A stretch of 64,000 nucleotides of DNA, from NCBI RefSeq assembly GCF_000949865.1, contig NZ_JWJH01000009.1, positions 124,001-188,000 on the forward strand, in the 5' to 3' direction. A program made the position numbers and the translations under genes. The DNA is from Rhizobium nepotum 39/7 (GTDB taxonomy: Bacteria; Pseudomonadota; Alphaproteobacteria; Rhizobiales; Rhizobiaceae). Shown piece by piece: positions 43,370 to 52,783 of the stretch. How positions within the stretch are numbered: position 1 is the first letter of the stretch; each line of letters opens with the position of its first letter. The notes beneath the pieces were generated by a model. That model ran no database searches and had not been told where the DNA came from. It worked only from the letters and a program-made list of their open reading frames with translations.

Positions 43370-44464
43370 TCATTCAAGACAAAGATATTCGGCATAGGCC
43401 ATCATCAGCGGCCCAACCCCCTTTGCGTCGTCGGACACCACCGGCTCGGTCAGGTAATATTCCGGCGAGCCGTCACGATAATTGCCCTCGAAGCCACCGA
43501 GCCCGGCGACATGGACGATGCCGGTAAGGCGGGTGACGCCTTTTTCGTCGACCTTGAGCCGTGTTTCAAGAAGTGCCTCCAGCGCGCGGCGACCCGCCGA
43601 AATGGCAGCATTTGCCTCCTCGTCCTGCAAAAGCCCCAGCCGGGCCGCGCGCAGTAAGGCATAAGCGAACATGGCCGAAGCGGAAGTTTCCTCGTAGTTG
43701 CCGGCAAGCGTCGGATTGTCGAGTACCTGCATCCAAAGGCCGGTTTCCGTCTGCCGCGCGACGATACCGGCCAGAAGCAGACGTGCGCGTTCCCGAAGCG
43801 GTGCTGTCGCGCCGTCATCCGGCAAGACGACCAGCGCATCGACCAGCGCCATGGCCAGCCAGCCGACAGCGCGCGCCCAGATGGCCGGCGACTGGCCGGT
43901 CAAGGGATCGGCCCAGCGCTGGCTGCGGCTGTCGTCATAACCATGGACATAGAGCCCGCCGACATCTGCCGTCAGGGCCAGTGCTGTCGAAAATTGTCGC
44001 AGCGCGTCGTCGATCAAATCAGTTTGGCCGGTCGCCTGCGCATATTCGATCTGGAAGGGCAGGCCCATATAAAGCCCATCCAGCCAGACCTGATGGGAAT
44101 AACGCTTCTTGTGCCAGTAATTTCCAGAAGCAATACGCGGATGAGTGCGGAGTTGACCCGCCAGATGTCCCGCCGCGGCGAGATAACGCGGATCGCCCAT
44201 TTCCACCGTCAACGGAAAGAGAATGCGGCCGGCGAGGATGTGATCGATGTTATATTCCTGCGGATCATAACCGGCGAGCGTCCCATCCGGCGCTATCTGT
44301 ACATCGGCCAGGCGATGGACATGATCGTTCCAGCGCCTGTCACCGGTCGCCTGGAACAGATGTTGCAGACCCCGATATACGCAACCATCCTCATAACACC
44401 AGCTTCCGCCCTTATAATGCCTGTAACGGCTGGAGAATTGATCAAAATAATCAGTTGGTTTCAT
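43370..44464 (-). CDS. Unsaturated rhamnogalacturonyl/galacturonyl hydrolase, family GH105
   Basis: About 364 residues. The (alpha/alpha)6-barrel family signature is visible as YNIDHILAGR (71-80) and HQVWLDGLYMGLPF (124-137), with D129 the likely catalytic acid. It removes the 4,5-unsaturated uronyl residue that pectin or rhamnogalacturonan lyases leave at the non-reducing end. No signal peptide, so cytoplasmic. I chose ATG 44464, which lies nine bases after the polygalacturonase stop; a TTG at 44476 is an alternative. It is coupled to the GH28 gene. Confidence 0.88.
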   Translation of the reverse strand: MKPTDYFDQFSSRYRHYKGGSWCYEDGCVYRGLQHLFQATGDRRWNDHVHRLADVQIAPDGTLAGYDPQEYNIDHILAGRILFPLTVEMGDPRYLAAAGHLAGQLRTHPRIASGNYWHKKRYSHQVWLDGLYMGLPFQIEYAQATGQTDLIDDALRQFSTALALTADVGGLYVHGYDDSRSQRWADPLTGQSPAIWARAVGWLAMALVDALVVLPDDGATAPLRERARLLLAGIVARQTETGLWMQVLDNPTLAGNYEETSASAMFAYALLRAARLGLLQDEEANAAISAGRRALEALLETRLKVDEKGVTRLTGIVHVAGLGGFEGNYRDGSPEYYLTEPVVSDDAKGVGPLMMAYAEYLCLE

Positions 44465-44472
44465 GGATTTTC

Positions 44473-46026
44473 TCAATCGAGGTCTGATGAAATGGAAACG
44501 GAAGCGCCGCTCAGCAAGGCGGGATTGTCGCAGACGATTTCCGCCTGTTCAAAAACGATCGTCTCATGCAGCATGGGCCGCACCCGGTCCGCCATGATCG
44601 GCGGCGTGGCGACGGCCGAGGGATCGTGTGAAACGATGGTGAGATTGCGAATGGCGATGTTGCGGATAGGGGCTTCGGGAAGACCGAGAAAGGCGCCGGC
44701 AGCATGGGCCAGATTGCGGATTTCGACATCTTCCACGGTAATTCCGTCGATGAAAGGTGTGCCCTTGTCGGCTGGAGCCGGGTTTCGCGATTGCACCCAT
44801 TCGTCATGCCCGTCGGCATCGCAATGGTAGTGGGCATTGGCGGAAAGCGCTGTCTGCACGCCATTCAGCAATACTCTCCGCATGGCGATGTTAGTGACGT
44901 AACCGCCGCGCCCGCGCCGCGTCTTCAGACGCAGGCCGCGATCCGTGCCGATCATCTCGCAATTCTCGACCGTCACATCATGCACACCGCCCGACATTTC
45001 CGAACCGATGACCAAACCACCGTGGCCGCGCTCCATCAGGCAATGGCGCACGCGGACGCCGCGCGTTTCCGCCAGATGGTCGTCCTCACCATTCGGTCCG
45101 CGTTTTCCCGCCTTCACCGCGATGCAATCATCACCCACCGAAAAACGCACACCGGTTATCGTCACGTTGCGGCAACTTTCAGGATTGAAGCCATCTGTGT
45201 TCGGACTGTCATGCGGGGCGATGATGGCAAGACCGGCCGCCGTCAGATTGTCGCAACCCTGTGGGTGGATCGTCCATGACGGCGCGTTGCGGATGGTAAA
45301 GCCCAGAAGCGTGACGTCACGGCAGGAAACGAGGTGGAGGCCGCGTGGACGGCGGGCGCCATCGCGCGTTTCCTTCGGCCAGTTCCACCAGTCGCCCCTG
45401 TCGCCGGATCCATCCAGGACGCCCCTGCCCTCGATCACGAGATTATCCGCGCCTATGGCGTGAACGGGCGCGGCGAAACAGGCATCCGGCAGTCCTTCCC
45501 AACTGCCGAGCATGCGACCGGCCCCATCCCGGGCGGGCATTCTCGGCCAGCCCCTGCGGGTAGAGGGTGCGCGCAGCACGGCTCCCTCCGCAAGATGGAG
45601 CGTCATCGCACTTTTCAGCCGCATCGGAAAAGCGGTCCAGAGGCCGGCGGGAAGGTGCAACGCGCCACCCTGCGGCACAGCGGCAACGGCCCTTTCCAGC
45701 GCCTGTGCATTGGCGCGTGCGCCCTCTTCATCATCGAGCGCAACATCCGGCATCAGGGAAAACGCCGCCGCCTCGACAAGTCCGGTGCAGGGCGCGGTCT
45801 TGAAGTTCACGCTTCCGAACCGATCCGCTTCGAACATATAGTGCGTATCCGGGCGGAGATCGTGCAGCAGCGTGAGGACAGCGGCGGTTTCTCCGCGCTG
45901 CTCATCGCCATCCTTTGAAGACAGACGCCATGCCGTCTGCGATGGCAGATGATACCGCGCACCGGGTGCTGCAAGGCAAAGCGCTGCCATCCGCGCCGAA
46001 CGCGCGATGATAAAGGGTCGGTTCAT
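44473..46026 (-). CDS. Polygalacturonase-like pectin hydrolase, family GH28
   Basis: 517 residues. The four GH28 motifs are intact: NTDG (276-279), DD (299-300), GHG (334-336) and RLK (366-368). An N-terminal ~90-residue domain looks like a fibronectin-III module, as in exo-polygalacturonases. There is no signal peptide, so it should act in the cytoplasm on imported oligogalacturonides. It lies downstream of the togMNAB-like importer, separated by a terminator. The plant-inducible picA/pgl locus of A. tumefaciens encodes a polygalacturonase-like protein, and this may be its counterpart (from memory, unchecked). Confidence 0.92.
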   Translation of the reverse strand: MNRPFIIARSARMAALCLAAPGARYHLPSQTAWRLSSKDGDEQRGETAAVLTLLHDLRPDTHYMFEADRFGSVNFKTAPCTGLVEAAAFSLMPDVALDDEEGARANAQALERAVAAVPQGGALHLPAGLWTAFPMRLKSAMTLHLAEGAVLRAPSTRRGWPRMPARDGAGRMLGSWEGLPDACFAAPVHAIGADNLVIEGRGVLDGSGDRGDWWNWPKETRDGARRPRGLHLVSCRDVTLLGFTIRNAPSWTIHPQGCDNLTAAGLAIIAPHDSPNTDGFNPESCRNVTITGVRFSVGDDCIAVKAGKRGPNGEDDHLAETRGVRVRHCLMERGHGGLVIGSEMSGGVHDVTVENCEMIGTDRGLRLKTRRGRGGYVTNIAMRRVLLNGVQTALSANAHYHCDADGHDEWVQSRNPAPADKGTPFIDGITVEDVEIRNLAHAAGAFLGLPEAPIRNIAIRNLTIVSHDPSAVATPPIMADRVRPMLHETIVFEQAEIVCDNPALLSGASVSISSDLD

Positions 46027-46105
46027 GCTCTCTTCTCGCCTTGTGCGCTATCCGGTGTCACCCATCGGCGGACGTGCTTCCTGTCATCCGGCAACCGGAT
46101 AAAAG

Positions 46106-46129
46106 GCCCGCCGCACCACTGCGGCGGGC
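46106..46129 (-). terminator. Terminator of the tog operon
   Basis: GCCCGCCGCA (46106-46115) and TGCGGCGGGC (46120-46129) form a perfect ten-pair stem with a CCAC loop. On the minus strand it is followed by CTTTTA. It lies just past the togB stop and before the GH28 gene. Confidence 0.82.
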
Positions 46130-46137
46130 TTTGGTCA

Positions 46138-47406
46138 TCAATCGAACTTGGCCAGGACATCGTTGGTGGAATCGATGATCTGCTCGGCCGCCTCGTCAGC
46201 GCTCAGCTGGCCATAGGCATATTCCTCCAGCGTATCGATGAAGCCAGAGCGAATTTCCGGGTGTTCGTTGAAGGGCGAAACCACCGGCCCCGACGCCGCC
46301 ATGACAATGGCATTGGCGGCGCGCACTTCCGGCTCGCCCTTGTTTCCGAGACGCGTCGCCGCAGCCTTGGACGCAGGCAACCCGCGCGACGTGCCGAGCG
46401 CATCGATACCTTCCGGCTCGTTCAGCAGGCAGTTCAGGATTTGCGCGGCCGCTTCCGGGTTCTTCGAATTCTTTGAAATCGAAAATACCATGGAGGGTTT
46501 GCGATAGACGCCTTCGGTCACGGCGTCGGCGAGCTTCAGCATCGGCACCGGTTTTAGGACCTGGCCTTCCTTCAGTGGATCTGCATATTTCGAATAGGTC
46601 GAATCCCATTCATAGGAGCCGGCGATGCGGCCTTCAGACCAGGACGGCTTTTCATAAAGATTGACGTTGCCATCGGCCGCTTCCTCTTTCTGGGAGCGAA
46701 TGGAGCCGGTCTCGACGAGTTTTCCGACGAATGAAATACCTCCTGCCAGTTCCTCGGGCGTCCAGGCGACACGGTTGGTCTTCGGGTCGACCAGGTCCTT
46801 GCCGGTCTTCTGCACGACGGCGAGCGTCACGAGAAGCTGGGCGGTCTCTTTCACCGCATTGAAAGTATAGTGGTCCTTGCCGAGCTTTTCCTTGATGATT
46901 TTGGTTGCCGCGAAGAACTCATCCCACGTCTCGGGGATTTCGACGCCCGCCTTTTCAAAGGTCGTGGCGTTGAAGAAAAAGACGCGACCGGTCGTCGAGA
47001 CCGATAATCCCTGCAACACGCCGTTCATGGAGCCCGCGTCAAGATCGGACGCCGCCCATTGGGAAAGGTCCAGCGGCTTCAGCTGACGCAGATCCGCAAA
47101 CCCCTCACCGTTTTTGGAAAACAGTGGCAGCCATGGCCAGTTCACCTGAACGATATCGGCCTCCGTCTTGCCCGCCATCTGCGTGGTGAGCTTTTCCAGA
47201 TATCCGTCGAAACCGGTGAACTCACCCTTGACGGTGTGACCATATTTTTCGCCGCACGCGGCAATCGCCTTCTGTGTGGCGACGTGGCGGCTTTCGCCAC
47301 CCCACCAGGACATACGCAGTTCAGCGGCGGCAGCCGCCGGGGCCATCGCCATTGCGGCATAAGCGGCACCTGCCAGCATCGCCATCGTTCTTGTCATTGT
47401 TTTCAT
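46138..47406 (-). CDS. togB: Oligogalacturonide ABC importer, binding protein TogB
   Basis: About 422 residues from the ATG at 47406 (site GAGGAGGAG). A Sec signal peptide ends in an alanine-rich stretch, followed by ELRMSWWGGESRHVATQKA. This start, the segment VQVNWPWLPLFSKNGEGFADL and the IAGSYEWDSTYSKYADPL block closely resemble TogB of Dickeya/Erwinia, as I recall it. It binds pectin-derived oligogalacturonides in the periplasm. It is the last gene of the operon, in the togM-togN-togA-togB order, beside GH28 and GH105 genes. Confidence 0.9.
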   Translation of the reverse strand: MKTMTRTMAMLAGAAYAAMAMAPAAAAAELRMSWWGGESRHVATQKAIAACGEKYGHTVKGEFTGFDGYLEKLTTQMAGKTEADIVQVNWPWLPLFSKNGEGFADLRQLKPLDLSQWAASDLDAGSMNGVLQGLSVSTTGRVFFFNATTFEKAGVEIPETWDEFFAATKIIKEKLGKDHYTFNAVKETAQLLVTLAVVQKTGKDLVDPKTNRVAWTPEELAGGISFVGKLVETGSIRSQKEEAADGNVNLYEKPSWSEGRIAGSYEWDSTYSKYADPLKEGQVLKPVPMLKLADAVTEGVYRKPSMVFSISKNSKNPEAAAQILNCLLNEPEGIDALGTSRGLPASKAAATRLGNKGEPEVRAANAIVMAASGPVVSPFNEHPEIRSGFIDTLEEYAYGQLSADEAAEQIIDSTNDVLAKFD

Positions 47407-47449
47407 TGCTCTTCTCCTCCTCGAAAAATCAACCGCACTGGTCCCCTCC

Positions 47450-48550
47450 TCACAGCGAGACGTTGCGGCCATCGGCCCTGTCGAAAATATGCAGCTTTTC
47501 AGGATCGGGCCGCAGGCGAAGATTGCCGTCGCGACCGAGCGCCTCGAATTCGGCCGCCCCGACCACGCTCACCAGTTTCTGGCCACCAAGATCGGCATGC
47601 AGATAGACCTCGTGCCCCATGAATTCCGCATTGGTCAGCTTCGCCTGCAACGCCGGGCCATCCGTGTCGCCCGCCAGCGAGAGATGCTGCGGGCGGATGC
47701 CGATGACGGCCTCTTCCGGCTTGACGATGAGACGCCTTTCCAGATGGTCACCAATCGGAAGACGCTGCCCGTCGATGACAAACTCGGCTCCGTCGATGGA
47801 GACATCCACCAGGTTCATTTCCGGCATGCCAATGAAACCGGCCACGAACAGATTGGCGGGGCGGTTATAAAGCTCCTTCGGCGTCGCGACCTGCATGATA
47901 CGCCCGGCCTGCATGACGCAGATGCGATCGCCCATGGTCATGGCTTCCGTCTGGTCGTGCGTCACATAGATGACGGTTGAAGACAGGCCTTCCGCCTTCA
48001 GCTGCCGATGTAGATCGGTGATGCGTACCCGCATGGAGGCACGCAGCTTGGCGTCGAGATTGGAAAGCGGCTCGTCGAACAGGAATACGCCGGGTTTCTT
48101 GATAAGCGCGCGGCCGAGGGCCACACGCTGCGCCTGCCCGCCGGAAAGCTGCTTCGGCAACCGGTCCAGCAGCGGTTCGATTTCCAGAATGCGGGCGACA
48201 TTGTCGATTGCCTTCGCGATTTCGGGCTTGGCGACACCGGCGATTTTCAGACCGAAAGCCAGATTGCCGCGCACCTTCATATGCGGATAAAGTGCATAGT
48301 TCTGAAACACCATGGCGATGGAGCGCTTGCCAGGCGGTAGGTCATTCACACGCTGGTCGCCGATGAGGATTTCGCCACCGGTGATTTCCTCAAGACCCGC
48401 CACCATGCGTAGCGTCGTGGATTTGGCACAGCCGGACGGGCCGACGAATACCATGAACTCGCCGTCCTCGATTTCGAGGTCGATGCCATGCACGGCCTTG
48501 AAGCTGCCGCCGTAAATCTTCTCAAGGTTTTTAAGTTGAACGCTTGCCAT
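47450..48550 (-). CDS. togA: Oligogalacturonide ABC importer, ATPase TogA
   Basis: 366 residues with signature LSGGQAQR, Walker B VFLFDEP, H-loop THDQTEAM and a C-terminal TOBE domain. The Walker A loop reads GPSGCAKS (37-44): the glycine normally before the lysine is alanine (A42), confirmed by the GCC codon. The other ATPases in this window have GPSGCGKS. I vaguely recall the same variant in some other pectin-importer ATPases, so it may be a subfamily trait and not damage. It starts three bases after the togN-like stop. Confidence 0.9.
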   Translation of the reverse strand: MASVQLKNLEKIYGGSFKAVHGIDLEIEDGEFMVFVGPSGCAKSTTLRMVAGLEEITGGEILIGDQRVNDLPPGKRSIAMVFQNYALYPHMKVRGNLAFGLKIAGVAKPEIAKAIDNVARILEIEPLLDRLPKQLSGGQAQRVALGRALIKKPGVFLFDEPLSNLDAKLRASMRVRITDLHRQLKAEGLSSTVIYVTHDQTEAMTMGDRICVMQAGRIMQVATPKELYNRPANLFVAGFIGMPEMNLVDVSIDGAEFVIDGQRLPIGDHLERRLIVKPEEAVIGIRPQHLSLAGDTDGPALQAKLTNAEFMGHEVYLHADLGGQKLVSVVGAAEFEALGRDGNLRLRPDPEKLHIFDRADGRNVSL

Positions 48551-48553
48551 TTT

Positions 48554-49438
48554 TCAGCCCTTGACCCCGCCAGACGAGATCCCTTCAATGAAATACCGTT
48601 GCGCCGCGAAGAAGACGATCAGCGCAGGCGTGATCGTCAGCACCGACATCGCCAGGATGCGGTTCCATTCAAAGGCTTCGGTGGTGTCGATGGAGAGTTT
48701 GAGCGCAAGGCTCACCGGATATTTGTCGACCGAGGACAGGTAGATCAGCGGACCGAGAAAATCATTCATCGTCCACATGAACTGGAACAGGCAGACCGAA
48801 ATCAGAGCCGGCGCCAGCATAGGCACGACGATGTAGACCAGCGTCTGCAGGCTGTTGGCGCCATCCACGCGGGCGGCTTCCTCCATGTCCGAGGGCAGCG
48901 AGCGCAGGAACTGCACCAGCATGAAGACGAAGAACGCATCGCCGGCGAGTGCGGAAGGTACCCAGAGCGGCAGGAAACTGTCCAGCCAGCCGAGATCCCG
49001 GAACAGGATATATTGCGGAATGCGGGTGACGACATTCGGCAAAAGCAGGATGGCGATGACCGAACCGAACAGGATTTTCTTCAGCGGAAAATCAAATCGC
49101 GCGAAGGCATAAGCTGCCATTGTGCAGGAAATAGCCGTGCCGATGACCTTGGGCAGGATGATCAGGAACGAGTTCCAGAAAAACCGGCCGAAAGTATAGG
49201 GCGTGGACGTCTGCCAGCCACGGACATAGCCGTCAAGCGTCGGATTTTCGGGGATGAAACCGGCGCCGGAGAAGATTTCCGAATTCGTCTTGAAACTTGC
49301 GCCCACCAGCCAGATCAGCGGATAGAGCATGACGAAGCCGACCGCAAACAGCAGCACGTAGCGGACCGACGTCGATAACATCCTCAGCCTTGCCCGACGG
49401 GCGGCCTGAATGTCGTTTAAGGTAGCGATATCCGTCAT
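48554..49438 (-). CDS. togN: Oligogalacturonide ABC importer, permease TogN
   Basis: 294 residues, MalG-type, six predicted spans, docking loop EAARVDGANSLQTLVYIVVP. The N-terminal tail is short and basic (RRARLRML). It begins four bases after the togM stop. It forms the membrane channel with TogM. Confidence 0.88.
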   Translation of the reverse strand: MTDIATLNDIQAARRARLRMLSTSVRYVLLFAVGFVMLYPLIWLVGASFKTNSEIFSGAGFIPENPTLDGYVRGWQTSTPYTFGRFFWNSFLIILPKVIGTAISCTMAAYAFARFDFPLKKILFGSVIAILLLPNVVTRIPQYILFRDLGWLDSFLPLWVPSALAGDAFFVFMLVQFLRSLPSDMEEAARVDGANSLQTLVYIVVPMLAPALISVCLFQFMWTMNDFLGPLIYLSSVDKYPVSLALKLSIDTTEAFEWNRILAMSVLTITPALIVFFAAQRYFIEGISSGGVKG

Positions 49439-49442
49439 GACC

Positions 49443-50324
49443 TCAGTTCCGCTTGTCGCCGGCGTAATAGACCCATTTCTTCGAGGACCAGAAGGCCACG
49501 AGGGTCAGCACGGTGATGATGGTGAAAAGAACCCAGGCAATGGCAGAGGCATAACCCATGTTGAACTTCTTGAAAGCCTCGTCGTAAATGTAGAGAGGCA
49601 GCAGATAGGTGGATTTCAAGGGGCCGCCCTGGGTGATGATGTAGGGTCCGTTGAACTCCTGAAACGCCTGCACCATCTGCATGATGAGATTGAAGAAGAT
49701 CACCGGCGTCAGGAGCGGCAGGGTGATGAAAAAGAACGTCCTGATCTTGCCCGCACCGTCGATGGCGGCCGCCTCAAAGAGCGACTTGTCGATGGATTGC
49801 AGGGCGGCGAGAAAAATCACCATGGCTGAACCGAACTGCCAGCAGCGCAGCAGCGTGATGGTGAAAAGTGCGTTGCCAGGATCGCCGAACCAATCCACCG
49901 GCGACAATCCGATCGCAGCCAGCGCCATATTGGCCAGCCCCTCGCTTGCGAAGATGTAACGCCACAGAACCGCGATGGCGATGGAGCCACCAAGGATGGA
50001 CGGCACATAAAATGCGGTGCGGAAGAAATTGATGAATTGCAGCTTGTAATTGAGTATTGCCGCAATGAAAAGCGCGAAGGCAAGCTTCAACGGCACGGTC
50101 AGAAACACGTAGAACAGGGTAACGTTCAGCGATTTCATGAAGGTGCGGTCGCGGGTGAACAGGCGCTCGTAATTTGCCAGTCCCGCCCAGATGGGATCGC
50201 TCATCAGGTCGTAACGGGTGAAGCTGAGATAGAGGGAACCGAGAAACGGGATCGCCGTGAAAACCAGAAGCCCGATAATGTAGGGCGTCAGATATCCCAG
50301 CCCCAGGAAGCGCTGAGATTTCAT
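49443..50324 (-). CDS. togM: Oligogalacturonide ABC importer, permease TogM
   Basis: About 293 residues, MalF-type, six predicted spans, docking loop EAAAIDGAGKIRTFFFITLP. I chose ATG 50324 for its GGGGAGGGA site and because the protein then opens just before its first membrane span; the longer frame to 50414 runs into the promoter region. It is the first gene of the tog operon, divergent from an AraC-type regulator. Confidence 0.88.
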   Translation of the reverse strand: MKSQRFLGLGYLTPYIIGLLVFTAIPFLGSLYLSFTRYDLMSDPIWAGLANYERLFTRDRTFMKSLNVTLFYVFLTVPLKLAFALFIAAILNYKLQFINFFRTAFYVPSILGGSIAIAVLWRYIFASEGLANMALAAIGLSPVDWFGDPGNALFTITLLRCWQFGSAMVIFLAALQSIDKSLFEAAAIDGAGKIRTFFFITLPLLTPVIFFNLIMQMVQAFQEFNGPYIITQGGPLKSTYLLPLYIYDEAFKKFNMGYASAIAWVLFTIITVLTLVAFWSSKKWVYYAGDKRN

Positions 50325-50400
50325 GACGTCCCTCCCCGCGCCTCGGCGAGACGCGAATTCAAGAATACAATTTCGTGCAAGTGGTTCTCCTGGAACGGCA

Positions 50401-50437
50401 CGCGGCAAGCGCATAGTGGCGCAGTTTATTTGCCGCG
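50401..50437. promoter_or_regulatory. Inverted repeat in the togM/araC divergent promoter region
   Basis: CGCGGCAA (50401-50408) and TTGCCGCG (50430-50437) are perfectly complementary across a 21-base spacer. Its place between the divergent togM and araC-type genes makes it a candidate operator. Confidence 0.4.
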
Positions 50438-50537
50438 ACCGATCTCCTCCCTCATTGATACGGCGCGCATAAGCGGTCTATAGGGTGACAAAACCAAATT
50501 TCCGCGCCAAGGTGAATTAACAAAGACGAGGAAAAAG

Positions 50538-51494
50538 ATGGATGAAATCGAAGATGGCATTCTGTCATCCATTCCGCCTGCCGCGCTCACGCTCAATCTG
50601 ACGCGCGCGACGATCAAGATGGAGCATTCCCGCACCTGGCAGATCGACAAGTCCAATCAGGTGGACGACCTCGTCATCTGCATCGAGGGACGCGGGCACT
50701 ATCTTGTGGACGGCGAGGCGCGGGTGCTGGAACCGGGCGATGCCATGCTGATTTTCAGAGGCCAGCGTTTCGTCGGCTGGAACGAACAGGCAGCAACCTA
50801 CCGAGGTGTCGCACAACATTTCACGCTGGATATTTACGGCCGCCACAACCTGATCGCGCAGATGGATCTGAAACCGAAACTGCGGCTGAGCCGCTGGCCG
50901 CTTCTGGAGCCGCTTGTCCGCCACTATCGGCAAAGCGCTCCGCCCTCCTCCGTCACGCTTGGCCAGCATCACCTGTTCATGGTACTTTTGATCGCCTTCA
51001 TCGATGATGCCTTCCTGGGCTGGGTCGACCGCCCGAGCTTCCAGCCTGAGGGCGCGGAAGCCCTCGATCTTGCCGTCATGAAAGCGATCACGATGATTTC
51101 GGCAAATCCGCTCGATCCCGAAATTGCCGGAAGGGCCACGGACGCCGCCCCCTATAATCGCGACTATTTTTTGCGCGAATTCCAGAAGCGTGTCGGACGC
51201 ACACCCAGAAAATATCAGGAGTTCAAGCGCATGGAGCGGGCCATGCATTTTCTGGAGGCCGGCCTTTCAGTCGCGTCCGCGGCGGCGGAGGTGGGTTATG
51301 CCGATCCCTATTATTTCTCGCGCATGTTCAAACGCACACTGGGCTTGAGCCCGCGCGACCACATGAACAAGGTGCGTCGAAGCCGGCATGGCAATCTCAT
51401 GGCTTTCGATGAGCACGAACAGCAAAGGCTGCTCTCCACTGAGCCTCAAAACGAAAAGGCCCCGCTGGAACAGCGAGGCCCTGTTTTGGCATGA
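50538..51494 (+). CDS. AraC-family transcriptional regulator
   Basis: 318 residues: an N-terminal cupin-like sensor (VVDDLVICIEGRGHYLVDGE, EPGDAMLIFRGQRF; about 40-90) and a C-terminal pair of helix-turn-helices (about 180-290, with SVASAAAEVGYADPYYFSRMFKR the second). The first helix-turn-helix is less typical. It is divergent from togM and convergent with the TRAP operon, so pectin-oligomer uptake is the likely target. The last ~10 codons coincide with a terminator hairpin that serves the opposite-strand TRAP operon. Confidence 0.9.
   Translation: MDEIEDGILSSIPPAALTLNLTRATIKMEHSRTWQIDKSNQVDDLVICIEGRGHYLVDGEARVLEPGDAMLIFRGQRFVGWNEQAATYRGVAQHFTLDIYGRHNLIAQMDLKPKLRLSRWPLLEPLVRHYRQSAPPSSVTLGQHHLFMVLLIAFIDDAFLGWVDRPSFQPEGAEALDLAVMKAITMISANPLDPEIAGRATDAAPYNRDYFLREFQKRVGRTPRKYQEFKRMERAMHFLEAGLSVASAAAEVGYADPYYFSRMFKRTLGLSPRDHMNKVRRSRHGNLMAFDEHEQQRLLSTEPQNEKAPLEQRGPVLA
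51458..51480. terminator. Bidirectional terminator inside the araC-type 3' end
   Basis: GGCC, a C-A mismatch, then CGCTG pair with CAGCG and GGCC around a GAA loop (51458-51480). A-rich sequence on the left gives a TTTT run on the minus strand, and CTGTTTT follows on the plus strand. It ends the TRAP operon, which stops at 51503, while lying in the coding end of the regulator gene. Confidence 0.75.
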
Positions 51495-51502
51495 TTGAAG
51501 GA

Positions 51503-52783
51503 TTACCGGAAGAGTGACGGCAACCACAACGAAAGTGACGGAATATAGGTGACCGCGAGCAGCACCGCGATACTGGCCCCGAAGAACGGCCAGATCGTCC
51601 GCATCGCCTCCCTGATCGTTATGCCGCCGACCGCACATCCGACAAAGAGCACCGTTCCGACCGGCGGCGTGTTGAGACCGATACCGGCATTGAGGATCAT
51701 GACGACGCCGAAATGCACCGGGTCGATGCCGAAGGCCTTCACGACAGGCAGAAGCACCGGTGTGGAGATAATGACCATCGGCGCCATGTCCATGAAGGTG
51801 CCGAGCAGAAGCAGAATGACGTTGATGACCAGAAGCACGATGATCGGGTTGTCCGAAATCGCGCTGATTGCCGCAATCATCAGCGTCTGCACCTGCAGGA
51901 ACGCCATCAGCCAGCCGAAGGCCGCCGCCGTGCCGATGACCAGCAGAACCATGGCCGTCGTCCGAACCGCCCCCATCACCGCTTCCACGAAGCCGCTCCA
52001 GTTGAGTTCGCGATAGACCAGCATGGCGACGAGGAAGGCGTATAGAACCGCGATGCAGGAGCTTTCCGTCGCGGTGAAGATGCCCGAACGCACGCCGCCG
52101 AAGATGATGCCGATCAGCAGGATGCCTGGGAACGACGCCAGAAGATAATACATCAGCTTGGAAAAGCCGGGGAACGGCTCGGAGGGATAACCCTTGCGCC
52201 GCGCGACGATATAGGCGGTGACCATCAGGGCGGCGGCAAGCAGCAGGCCCGGAATGATGCCGGCGGTGAAGAGATCGGCCACCGAGACATTGCCGCCCGC
52301 CGCGATCGAATAAAGGATCATGTTATGCGAAGGCGGGATCATCAGCGCGATGATGGCTGCATTGACCGTGACGTTGACGGCGTAGTCCCTGTCATAACCA
52401 CGCTGGGCCATTTGCGGGATCATCAGCCCGCCGACGGCCGATGCATCGGCAACGGCTGAGCCGGAAATACCGCCGAACAGTGTGGAGGCGACGATATTGA
52501 CCTGGCCGAGGCCGCCGCGCAGATGGCCGACCAGTCCAGCCGCGAAACGGATGAGCCGATGGGCGATGCCGCCGCGCACCATGAGGTCGCCGGCAAAGAT
52601 GAAGAACGGGATCGCCATCATCGCAAACACATTCATGCCGGAATTCATCTGCTGGAACACCACGATGGGCGGCAGGCCGAGATAAAGAACGGTGACGAAG
52701 GAGGCGATGCCGAGGCAAAACGCGATCGGCGTGCCGATCAGCATCAGCAGGGTGAAGACCCCGAAGAGGATGGTATAAGCCAT
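51503..52783 (-). CDS. TRAP transporter, large membrane subunit (DctM type)
   Basis: 426 residues with about 12 predicted membrane spans. Family marks are PFFIFAGDLMVRGGIA, FGGISGSAVADASAVGG and PPSHNMILYSIAAGG. It is the sodium- or proton-driven import channel, working with the small subunit encoded directly upstream (stop and start adjoin) and the binding protein at 53382. The operon sits between the pectin importer and the uronate-lactone genes, so monomeric uronate is the expected cargo. Confidence 0.92.
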   Translation of the reverse strand: MAYTILFGVFTLLMLIGTPIAFCLGIASFVTVLYLGLPPIVVFQQMNSGMNVFAMMAIPFFIFAGDLMVRGGIAHRLIRFAAGLVGHLRGGLGQVNIVASTLFGGISGSAVADASAVGGLMIPQMAQRGYDRDYAVNVTVNAAIIALMIPPSHNMILYSIAAGGNVSVADLFTAGIIPGLLLAAALMVTAYIVARRKGYPSEPFPGFSKLMYYLLASFPGILLIGIIFGGVRSGIFTATESSCIAVLYAFLVAMLVYRELNWSGFVEAVMGAVRTTAMVLLVIGTAAAFGWLMAFLQVQTLMIAAISAISDNPIIVLLVINVILLLLGTFMDMAPMVIISTPVLLPVVKAFGIDPVHFGVVMILNAGIGLNTPPVGTVLFVGCAVGGITIREAMRTIWPFFGASIAVLLAVTYIPSLSLWLPSLFR

